Source of the DNA: Cypionkella sp.
GTDB lineage: Bacteria; Pseudomonadota; Alphaproteobacteria; Rhodobacterales; Rhodobacteraceae
Assembly (NCBI GenBank): GCA_025458525.1
Contig: JALOSF010000027.1
Coordinates: 1 to 38,219 of the forward strand
Direction of reading: 5' to 3'
Length of the DNA stretch: 38,219 bases
Shown piece by piece: positions 1-6,729 of this stretch; positions within the stretch are counted from its first letter, which is position 1; every line of letters begins with the position of its first letter. The position numbers were made by a program, and so were the translations under genes. The notes beneath the pieces were generated by a model. The model worked only from the letters and a program-made list of their open reading frames with translations. It was not told the DNA's origin and did not search any database.

Positions 1-94
1 TCTCCTCGGGGTCGTCGTCGGGCGGGTTCGGCGGCGGGTCATCGTCGGGCGGCGGGGCCAGCGGACGGTGGTAAAGCGGGCGCAGGCCCGCCAT
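1..94 (-). CDS. N-terminal part of an unknown Asp/Pro-rich protein, cut by the window edge
   Basis: An ATG at 94 on the minus strand overlaps the stop codon of the upstream ABC-F gene in an ATGA arrangement, and the frame stays open to the window edge. The visible 31 residues begin MAGLRPLYHRPLAPPP and continue as alternating Asp and Pro runs. No domain can be recognised in so short a piece. The overlapping start is typical of a real co-transcribed gene, but compositional bias alone could also keep the frame open. Function unknown. Confidence 0.4.
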   Translation of the reverse strand, partial: MAGLRPLYHRPLAPPPDDDPPPNPPDDDPEE

Positions 95-1899
95 CAGGCC
101 CGTTCTTCCAGCGCCAGCCATTCCTCCTCGGCGCGTTGCAGCGCGATCTGGCGTTCGGTCAGCGCCTCGGTGCCCTTGCGGAACTTGACCGGGTCCTTGG
201 TGTAAAGGTCCGGCACGGCAAGGAATTCTTCCAGCTCGGCGATCTCCGCCTCCAGCCGCGCGATCAGGCCGGGCAAGTCATCCAGCCGCTTGCGCTCGGT
301 GAACGAAAGGCCGGTGGTCTTTGACGGCTTGGCCGGTTCGCGCGCAACGGGCTTGGCGGCCTTGGCCGCCGCCGCTGCCGCCGCCATCGCCTCGGGTCGC
401 TGGGCCGCGTAATCCGACCAGCCGCCGGGATAGGCGGTGGCCCGCCCATTGCCCTCCATCGCCACGGTGGCGGTGGCGATGCGGTCGATGAAATCGCGGT
501 CGTGGCTGACCAGCAGCACCGTGCCGTCATAGTCGCCCAGCACGTCCTGCAACAGGTCCAGCGTTTCGACATCCAGATCGTTGGTCGGCTCGTCCAGGAT
601 CAGCAGGTTCGACGGCCGCGCCATCAGCTTGGCCAGGAGCAGCCGCGCCTTCTCGCCGCCCGACAGGCTGCGCACCGGGGCCCGCACCTGCCGCTCGTCG
701 AACAGGAAATCCTTGAGGTAAGCCACCACATGTTTCGGGGTGCCGCGCACCATCACCTGATCGGATGCGCCCGACACCGCCATCAAGGGGTCGCCCGTCA
801 GGTTTTCCCACAGCGTCGCCTCGGGGGCCAGCTGCGCGCGGGTCTGGTCGAACACTGCAATCTCGAGGTTGGTGCCCAGCGTGACCACGCCTTCGTCGGG
901 GGCGACCTCGCCGGTCAGCATCTTCAACAGCGTGGTCTTGCCCACCCCGTTCGGGCCGACAAAGGCCACCCGGTCGCCGCGCAGAACCCGCAGGTCAAAG
1001 CCTTGCAGAATGGTCTTGTCGCCGAACCATTTGCCGATCCCCTTGGCCTCGATCACGCGCTTGCCGCTGGTCGTGCCGCTTTCAATCTCCAGCGCCGCGG
1101 TGCCCTGACGGCGGATCTGGCTGCTGCGCTCGGCGCGCAGGGCGGCCAGCGCCCGCACGCGGCCCTGATTGCGCTTGCGCCGCGCCGAAATCCCCTCGAC
1201 CGCCCATTTGGCCTCGGCCTTGATCTTGCGGTCCAGCTTGTGGCGCGCCTCGTCCTCCTCGGCCCAGACCGTCTCGCGCCATTCCTCGAACCCGTCAAAG
1301 CCTGCTTCGCGCCGCCGCACCTCGCCCCGGTCGATCCAGAGCGTGGCCTTGGTCAGCGCGCGCAGAAACGCCCGGTCGTGCGAGATCAGCACGAACGCCG
1401 TGCGCGTGCCCGTCAGCTCCGCCTCCAGCCATTCGATGGCCTGGATGTCGAGGTGGTTGGTCGGCTCGTCCAAAAGCATCAGCTCCGGCGCCTCGGCCAG
1501 AAGTTTCGCCAAGGCCGCGCGCCGCCGCTCCCCGCCCGAGGCCGTCGCGACCGGGGTTTCGGGATTGAACTTCAACCCCTCGGCCACCATTCCCACGCGG
1601 TATTCCTCTCCCTCTGGCAGGGCCGAGGCCGCGAAATCGCCCAAGGTCTCGAAGCCCGACAGATCGGGATCCTGCTCCATATAGCCCACGCTGACGCCCG
1701 GCGGCACCACGCGCAGGCCGCGGTCCGGCTCCACCAGCCCGGCCATCACCTTCATCAAGGTGGATTTGCCGCTGCCATTGCGGCCCACAAGGGCGACCCG
1801 GTCGCCCGGCTGAACCACCAGCGAAAGCCCGTCGAACACAGGGTTCCCGCCAAAGGTGAGCGAGATATCGGAGAGTTGCAAAAGGGGTGCGCGTGCCAT
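94..1899 (-). CDS. uup: ABC-F family ATPase, Uup type
   Basis: A 601-residue soluble protein with two ABC ATPase domains in one chain and no membrane segment, as in ABC-F proteins. The first domain has Walker A GRNGSGKST near residue 40, signature ASGGERRR and Walker B LMLLDEPTNHLD. The second has GPNGVGKTT, LSGGEKAR and LLILDEPTNDLD. The C-terminal stretch of about 70 residues is a charged coiled coil after a Lys/Ala/Pro linker, which is the Uup-type C-terminal domain and separates it from EttA. Family members act on ribosomes or on branched DNA structures rather than in transport. The ATG at 1899 gives the normal N-terminus just before the first ATPase domain. The next gene overlaps its stop, so the two are probably co-transcribed. 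Confidence 0.9.
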   Translation of the reverse strand: MARAPLLQLSDISLTFGGNPVFDGLSLVVQPGDRVALVGRNGSGKSTLMKVMAGLVEPDRGLRVVPPGVSVGYMEQDPDLSGFETLGDFAASALPEGEEYRVGMVAEGLKFNPETPVATASGGERRRAALAKLLAEAPELMLLDEPTNHLDIQAIEWLEAELTGTRTAFVLISHDRAFLRALTKATLWIDRGEVRRREAGFDGFEEWRETVWAEEDEARHKLDRKIKAEAKWAVEGISARRKRNQGRVRALAALRAERSSQIRRQGTAALEIESGTTSGKRVIEAKGIGKWFGDKTILQGFDLRVLRGDRVAFVGPNGVGKTTLLKMLTGEVAPDEGVVTLGTNLEIAVFDQTRAQLAPEATLWENLTGDPLMAVSGASDQVMVRGTPKHVVAYLKDFLFDERQVRAPVRSLSGGEKARLLLAKLMARPSNLLILDEPTNDLDVETLDLLQDVLGDYDGTVLLVSHDRDFIDRIATATVAMEGNGRATAYPGGWSDYAAQRPEAMAAAAAAAKAAKPVAREPAKPSKTTGLSFTERKRLDDLPGLIARLEAEIAELEEFLAVPDLYTKDPVKFRKGTEALTERQIALQRAEEEWLALEERA

Positions 1900-1992
1900 G
1901 GCAGGTCAGGTATGCGGGCGCGCAAGCCGCGTCAAGCCACCTGATGCCCGAACCCGGATGGCCAGCCCGCGCCTACCCGCCCGCCCCTTGCC

Positions 1993-2784
1993 TCAGACCA
2001 GACGCGGCGGGCGCTTGGGGTCCATCCCGGGGGCCGCGCCGGGCGTGGCGGGGGCCTCGGGTTCGGGCAGGTCAAAGCGCAAGGCCACGCGCGCCATTGC
2101 CACCATGGCCGGGTCGGCGGAATGCAGGAAGGCCACGTCCAGCTCCCCCGCCTCGATCCCGGAAAACACCAAGGCCTCCGAGGCCGCCCGCGCCAAGGCA
2201 GGCTCCGCCCCGCTCGCCGCATCCAGAAAGGCCAGCATATGCCCGCGCCGCCCGCCGCGATAGGTGACAGCCGCCAGCAACGCCCCCGAGGCCAGCCCCG
2301 CCGCCCGCGCCAGCTTGGCATCAAGCCCCTCGATCAGCGCATCGGGCAGCCCTTTGGGCGGGTGGAACTGTTCGGGCAGCGCCTGCACCTCCTCCGGGCC
2401 TTCGTCCCGCGTCTCGGCCAGCCAATCCATCGCTTCGGGCGGCAGCAGCATCTCGGACGGCGCCACCCCAAGGTTCACCCCCAGCCCGATCCCCTGCCCT
2501 TTCAGCAGCCCCGCGATCACCCGGCCCGGCAAAGCCGCATAGGGCGCGATCCCGCCGGTGAACGCGGCCAGCCGTTCCTCGCGGTCGAACACCAGCACAA
2601 AGCGGCCGTCCTCCAGATCAAACACCTTCGGGTCCAGAGTGTCGCCCCGCGCCTCGCGTTCCAACAGCAGGAACATCTCGCCATCGGCCAGCCGTTCAAA
2701 GAACCGCAGGCGCAGCGCCTCATTCTCGGGGTCGGCGTGGACGGCGGCATGGGCTGCATCCAGCAGGCTGGTGATTTCGGTCAT
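1993..2784 (-). CDS. SseB family protein
   Basis: A 263-residue protein beginning MTEITSLLDAAHAA. The segment with FFERLADGEMFLLL and VFDLEDGRFVLVFD near residues 25-70 resembles the SseB N-terminal domain (enhanced serine sensitivity family), whose biochemical role is poorly known. A second, weaker Ala-rich alpha/beta region fills the C-terminal half. The frame is open up to 3045, but that part lies antisense-like over the upstream gene. The ATG at 2784 is chosen because it overlaps the upstream stop (ATGA) and has a GGAG about 8 bases before it. It is the last gene of the potB-potC-potA-UDG-sseB run. The family call is good; the function remains open. Confidence 0.75.
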   Translation of the reverse strand: MTEITSLLDAAHAAVHADPENEALRLRFFERLADGEMFLLLEREARGDTLDPKVFDLEDGRFVLVFDREERLAAFTGGIAPYAALPGRVIAGLLKGQGIGLGVNLGVAPSEMLLPPEAMDWLAETRDEGPEEVQALPEQFHPPKGLPDALIEGLDAKLARAAGLASGALLAAVTYRGGRRGHMLAFLDAASGAEPALARAASEALVFSGIEAGELDVAFLHSADPAMVAMARVALRFDLPEPEAPATPGAAPGMDPKRPPRLV

Positions 2785-3401
2785 CCGTTCGTCTCCATCA
2801 CTTCGGCCACCCGGGCGCGCAAGGCAGGCAGCAGCTCGGCCGCAAACCACGGGTTGTGTTTCAGCCACCCGGTATTGCGCCACGACGGATGGGGCAAGGG
2901 AAAGATGCCGCGCGCCGCATGGCTGCGCCAATCCGCCACCGTGGCCGTCACATCGCGCGCGCCCAGATGCCAGCGCAGCGCCGCCCCGCCGACCAGCAGC
3001 CGCAGCCGCAAGGCGGGCAGCCCTGCCATCACCCGCGCGTGCCATGTGGCCGCACAGAGCGGCGGCGGCGGCAAATCCGACCCGCGCGCATCATAGCCCG
3101 GAAAGCAAAAGGCCATCGGCACGATGGCCACCCGGCTCTGGTCATAGAACGCCTGCTCGCCCAGCCCGCACCAGTCGCGCAACCGATCCCCCGACGCATC
3201 GGTAAACGGCCGCCCCGAGGCATGGACCCGCGCGCCCGGCGCCTGCCCGGCAATCAGCAACCGCGCCGAGGGGCGAAACCACACCACCGGGCGCGGCTGA
3301 TGCGCGGTCGCGGTTGCGGCAAAGCGGGCGGCGCACAGACGGCAGGCCGCAATCTCTGCCGCAAGCGTCAGCGGAACAGGACCAGGGCGCTCGGGCTCCA
3401 C
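2781..3401 (-). CDS. Uracil-DNA glycosylase superfamily protein
   Basis: About 206 residues. An N-terminal CRLC pair, motif GQAPG followed by GRPFTDASGDRLRDW, a central AFCFPGYDARGSDLPPPPLC and a C-terminal HPSWRN match the layout of the Fe-S uracil-DNA glycosylases. In family 4 the first motif is GE(A/G)PG; here Gln replaces the Glu. Four cysteines (the CRLC pair, one in AFCFPG, one in PPLC) fit the four Fe-S ligands. The start is uncertain: the frame has no ATG after the end of potA, and GTG at 3401 leaves a 34-bp overlap with potA and a weak upstream AAGG. Probable role is removal of damaged bases from DNA, but the Gln change makes true uracil activity unsure. It sits between a transporter operon and an SseB-like gene with no obvious link. 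Confidence 0.75.
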   Translation of the reverse strand: MEPERPGPVPLTLAAEIAACRLCAARFAATATAHQPRPVVWFRPSARLLIAGQAPGARVHASGRPFTDASGDRLRDWCGLGEQAFYDQSRVAIVPMAFCFPGYDARGSDLPPPPLCAATWHARVMAGLPALRLRLLVGGAALRWHLGARDVTATVADWRSHAARGIFPLPHPSWRNTGWLKHNPWFAAELLPALRARVAEVMETNG

Positions 3402-4459
3402 GCCACATCGACCTTGCTGCCCACCTCCAGAATCGGGCGGCCGGGCGTGTTGCGCATCGACAGGCGCACCTCCACATCGGTGCCGCCCAGATAGACATCG
3501 TAATAGGTCATGTCGCCGAAATAGATCACCTCGTCGATCACGCCGTCCACGCTGCGGTCGGTGGCGGTCTGGCCCGGATAAAGCAGGGTCAGCGTTTCGG
3601 GGCGCAGGCCCACCATCGGCGCATCGCCACGCCCGGCGGGGCATTGATCGGCGGGCAGGGTCGCGCGGCCCAGCCCCTTGGCCTCGATCTCGATCTGGCC
3701 GCCGGTTTCGGAAATCACCTGCGCGGGGATGAAGTTCATCGTGCCGATGAACTCCGCGACCTTTTTCGAATTGGGCCGGCGATACAGCGTTTCGGGATCG
3801 GCCAGCTGTGCGATCTCACCCTCGAACATCACGGCGATGCGATCCGACATCACCAGCGCCTCTTCCTGATCATGGGTGACCAGCACAAAGGTGATGCCCA
3901 CCTGCCGTTGCAGCTTGATCAGCTCCACCTGCATGTGTTCGCGCATCTTCTTGTCCAGCGCAGACAGTGGCTCGTCCAGCAGCAGCACCTTGGGCTTGAG
4001 GATCAGCGCGCGGGCCAGTGCCACCCGCTGACGCTGCCCGCCCGACAGCGCATGGGCCGCCCGCCCGCCATAGCCCTTGAGCCCGACCATTTCCAAGGCT
4101 TCCTCGACCGCCTTGGCCTTTTCCGCCTTGCTGCGCGGATCGCGGCGCAGGCCAAAGCCCACGTTTTCGCCCACGCTCATATGCGGAAAGATCGCATAGG
4201 ACTGGAACACCATGTTGGTGGGCCGCTCGTTGGCGGGCACGCGCGCCATGTCCTTGCCGTCGATCAGCACCGCGCCGGAATCGATGCCTTCGAACCCGGC
4301 GATGGTGCGGAGCAGCGTGGTCTTGCCACAGCCCGATGGCCCCAGCAGCGAGAAGAACTCCCCCGCGCGAATCTGACCGTTGATCCCGCGCAACGCGTGG
4401 TAATCGCCGTAGTATTTATGCACATCGCGGAATTCGATCATGGTGGGTTTGTCGCTCAC
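3368..4459 (-). CDS. PotA-like ABC importer ATP-binding protein
   Basis: A 363-residue ATPase of the spermidine/putrescine-type (MOI) importers, bound to the cytoplasmic face of the PotB/PotC-like permeases. It has Walker A GPSGCGKTT near residue 40, Q-loop MVFQSYAIFPHM, signature LSGGQRQRV, Walker B VLLLDEPLSALD, switch histidine LVTHDQEEAL, and a C-terminal TOBE-like domain of about 120 residues. The start is GTG at 4459: it overlaps the potC stop (GTGA) and has a strong GGAGG six bases upstream; the Met six codons later lacks this. No substrate-binding protein gene is present in the window, so the transported compound (polyamine or another small molecule) cannot be read from context. Confidence 0.9.
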   Translation of the reverse strand: MSDKPTMIEFRDVHKYYGDYHALRGINGQIRAGEFFSLLGPSGCGKTTLLRTIAGFEGIDSGAVLIDGKDMARVPANERPTNMVFQSYAIFPHMSVGENVGFGLRRDPRSKAEKAKAVEEALEMVGLKGYGGRAAHALSGGQRQRVALARALILKPKVLLLDEPLSALDKKMREHMQVELIKLQRQVGITFVLVTHDQEEALVMSDRIAVMFEGEIAQLADPETLYRRPNSKKVAEFIGTMNFIPAQVISETGGQIEIEAKGLGRATLPADQCPAGRGDAPMVGLRPETLTLLYPGQTATDRSVDGVIDEVIYFGDMTYYDVYLGGTDVEVRLSMRNTPGRPILEVGSKVDVAWSPSALVLFR

Positions 4460-5198
4460 AAGAAGCCTCCGGTATCCTTGCCGCCGGTTTTCGCGATGCC
4501 ACGGCGGCGGAAAAATTCTGCGATGGAAAGAAGCACGATCGACACCAGCACCAGAATGGTGCCAAGCGCCAGCATGGCGGGAACCTTGGCCGGGAAACGG
4601 AACTGGCTGTAGATATAGGATGACAGCACGGTATCGGCCCCGGCAAGGAAATAGGCGATGATGAATTCATCCAGGCTGATCGTGAAACAGATCAGCAGCG
4701 ACGAGATGATCCCCGGCGCGACCAGCGGCAGGATGATCAGGCGAAAGGTCGAAACCGGCCCCTCGCCCAGGTCATAGGCCGCCTCCTCCAGCGATTTGTC
4801 CAGCGATTGAAAGGCCGAAGACAGGATCGCGACGGCAAAGGGCGTGGTGATCAGCACATGGCCAAGGATGACGGTATAAAGCGACAGCGGCACCGCAATG
4901 GCCAGCAGCACCACCAGAAGCGACAGCGCCACGATGATTTCGGGCAGCACCAGCGGCAACATGATCAGACCGATCAGCCCGCCCTTGCCCGGAAAGCTGT
5001 AGCGCGTGCTGGCCCTTGCGCCAAAAATGCCAAGGATGGTCGCGATCACCGCCGTGGTGCTGGAAATGATCAGCAGCCGGTCAGCGGAAAGGCGATGATG
5101 CGCGAATCGTTGAAGGCGAAGATCGGCAAAAGCACGATCGGCGCGTAAAGGAAGATCAGGTAGCCGATGGCATAGGCCCGCAGCCCGGGGGATTTCAT
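4456..5198 (-). pseudogene. PotC-like ABC importer permease, disrupted by an internal deletion and frameshift
   Basis: An ATG at 5198, with AGGAG upstream, starts a normal PotC N-terminus (MKSPGLRAYAIGYLIFLYAP, then LPIFAFNDSRIIAFPLTG). The frame then hits TGA at 5070-5072. The rest of the protein continues in another frame from LLIISSTTAVIATILGIFGARAST to the normal C-terminus at 4456, including the coupling (EAA) loop LEEAAYDLGEGPVSTFRLIILPL. In PotC-type permeases about 20-25 residues separate the PL-G motif from the next membrane helix, including a conserved FTxxWY-like segment. They are absent here, so this is a deletion whose length is not a multiple of three, not a simple base slip. 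As read, no full permease can be made. An assembly error is the alternative. Confidence 0.85.
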
Positions 5199-5208
5199 CG
5201 CGGCACTC

Positions 5209-6090
5209 CTATTTCTGCGGGCCAAGGAAACGGCGGTTTACCAGCACGAAGGCCAGAGAGATCAAGGCAACGATCAGCATGGCCGAAACCGCAATGGCAG
5301 AGCCCATCGGCCGGTTGTTGATCTTGAGCATCTGCACCTCCATCATGTTGGCGATCATCGGCAATTTGCCCCCGCCAATCAGATCGGGCGTCACATAATC
5401 GCCGATCGTCGGGATGAACACGATCAGCACAGCCGCAATCACCCCGCCCATCGACAGGGGCAGCGTGACACGCCAGAAGGTGCGCAACTTGGATTCGCCA
5501 AGATCCTGCCCCGCTTCAAGCAGGCTGCGATCGATCTTTTCCAGCGCGACGAAGATCGGCAAGATGGCAAAGGGCGCATAGGCATGGGCCAGGGTCATCA
5601 CCAGCGCGCCGACATTGTAATTGATCCAGGTGATCGGCTCTGACGTGATGCCAAGCCCCATCAGGCCCGAGTTGATGACCCCGTTATAGCCAAGGATCAC
5701 TTTCCACAGGAACACCCGGATCAGATAGCTGGTCCAGAACGGGATGGTGATCAGGAACAGCCAGAGCGATTTCCGCGACGGCTGCACATGAAAGCTGACG
5801 AAATAGGCAATCGGATAGGCAATCGCCACCGTGACCAGCGTCACCGACAAGGCCACCAGCAAGGACCGCAGCATGATGGCGCGATAGACCGGGCCGGTCC
5901 AGACCTCGATATAATTGGCCAGCGTGAAATCCCAGGTGATCACGCCGCGCCCGCCGGTCAGCACCGAATAAAGCACCACCGTGCCCAGCGGGGCGGCCAG
6001 CAACAAGATCGCATAGATCGCCGTGGGGCTTATCATCAGAAGCCCGGACCTGGCCTCTGACTGGCCCAAGGCCGAATTGGATTTCGCCAT
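5209..6090 (-). CDS. PotB-like ABC importer permease
   Basis: A 293-residue inner-membrane permease with about six hydrophobic helices, first gene of the importer operon. The N-terminus MAKSNSALGQSEARSG is followed by the first helix (MISPTAIYAILLLAAPL). The coupling motif LLEAGQDLGESKLRTFWRVTLPLSMGGV lies about 70% along the chain and docks the ATPase. ATG at 6090 is chosen over the open frame to 6207 because GGGGTGACG precedes it and the residues before it look non-coding. The stop is 10 bases before the potC start. Substrate unknown; the family carries polyamines and related compounds. Confidence 0.9.
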   Translation of the reverse strand: MAKSNSALGQSEARSGLLMISPTAIYAILLLAAPLGTVVLYSVLTGGRGVITWDFTLANYIEVWTGPVYRAIMLRSLLVALSVTLVTVAIAYPIAYFVSFHVQPSRKSLWLFLITIPFWTSYLIRVFLWKVILGYNGVINSGLMGLGITSEPITWINYNVGALVMTLAHAYAPFAILPIFVALEKIDRSLLEAGQDLGESKLRTFWRVTLPLSMGGVIAAVLIVFIPTIGDYVTPDLIGGGKLPMIANMMEVQMLKINNRPMGSAIAVSAMLIVALISLAFVLVNRRFLGPQK

Positions 6091-6134
6091 CGTCACCCCC
6101 TGATGCAACCGTTTTAGCGCCGCTGTTCCGCGAC

Positions 6135-6144
6135 TTTGATCAAA
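6135..6144. promoter_or_regulatory. Palindrome TTTGATCAAA upstream of the importer operon
   Basis: A perfect 10-bp palindrome about 45 bp upstream of the potB start. It has no spacer, so it is not a standard FNR box (TTGAT-N4-ATCAA). It could be an operator for the importer operon or part of a -35 element (TTGATC on the minus strand). The rest of 6091-6257 shows nothing else that I recognise. Confidence 0.25.
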
Positions 6145-6257
6145 ACTAGGCACAAGCGCACAAGGCTGGCAAGGGCCGTCGTCACCCGAACGGCAAAAGC
6201 CGGACACTCGGCCCGGCCTTTGCGCGACATGTGTGCAACCCTCGGGCGATCCCTGCC

Positions 6258-6515
6258 CTAGCCTGCGATCCGTTCAATGGCAATGGCACGCTTTTTCAGC
6301 TCGTCATAAAGCGAGGGCACCACGCGAAGCGACCCGACGGCGGCACGCAGTGCCTCGGACAGTCGCGCCTCGGTGTATTCGCTGCCTGCCACGCGCCAGA
6401 CCAAGCGCCGGGCGACGCCGTCGTCATAGACGATCTCGGTTGCCCCTGCCCGTTTGCGATAGCCCAGAAAATCTGCGCCGCCATGCGGTGCATGAAACGT
6501 GGTTTGCTGTCCCAT
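6258..6515 (-). CDS. Small protein of unknown function (85 aa)
   Basis: I do not recognise this family. The protein begins MGQQTTFHAPHGGADF and is soluble in character, with alternating hydrophobic and charged residues (RKRAGATEIVYDDG, ARRLVWRVAGSEYTEARLSEALR) that suggest a short beta part followed by a helix, and a basic ending (YDELKKRAIAIERIAG). The ATG at 6515 has AGGACAGG five bases upstream, so it is preferred to the ATG at 6533, which has no ribosome-binding site. Third-position GC fits neighbouring genes. It lies alone, downstream of the MocR gene on the same strand and separated from it by a 214-bp gap that contains phased 11-bp repeats. Confidence 0.65.
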   Translation of the reverse strand: MGQQTTFHAPHGGADFLGYRKRAGATEIVYDDGVARRLVWRVAGSEYTEARLSEALRAAVGSLRVVPSLYDELKKRAIAIERIAG

Positions 6516-6666
6516 AATGGCCTGTCCTGTCATTGCGCGTCGTTGCGCGCCTGCTCTTGTGCTGATCAGGATGTGATCTGGCCCGCCCGGACGTCAAGCG
6601 GCACCGCAGGACCGTCGCGCACAAGACCGCGCGCGGCGGGCAAAAGGAGTCCTTCCTGCAACAGGC

Positions 6667-6721
6667 GCCGCAACCGCGCCACCCCTGTGCCGCAACTGCG
6701 CCACAATCATGCCACAATCGC
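6667..6721. repeat. Five tandem 11-bp units, consensus GCCRCAAYCNC
   Basis: The units start at 6667, 6678, 6689, 6700 and 6711: GCCGCAACCGC, GCCACCCCTGT, GCCGCAACTGC, GCCACAATCAT and GCCACAATCGC. All five begin GCC(G/A)C, and four share CAA(C/T). A degenerate sixth element (CTGCAAC) lies just before, one base out of phase. The array sits between the MocR gene and the 85-aa protein gene. The unit is not a multiple of three, so it does not encode a repeat peptide, but it is close to one helical turn. Confidence 0.6.
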
Positions 6722-6729
6722 GGCGCGGA

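Noticed and set aside
502-1944. 480-residue open frame on the plus strand, antisense to uup
   Set aside because: It lies fully over a clear ABC-F gene; the composition (His/Gln/Arg-rich, no motifs) is what reverse-strand frames of GC-rich genes look like.
2785-3045. 87-residue extension of the SseB-like protein
   Set aside because: It overlaps the UDG-like gene and is Ala/Arg/Gly-rich; ATG 2784 has a ribosome-binding site and coupled stop.
6667-6721. Short phased repeats considered as a CRISPR array
   Set aside because: The unit is only 11 bp, there are no spacers, and no cas genes are present.
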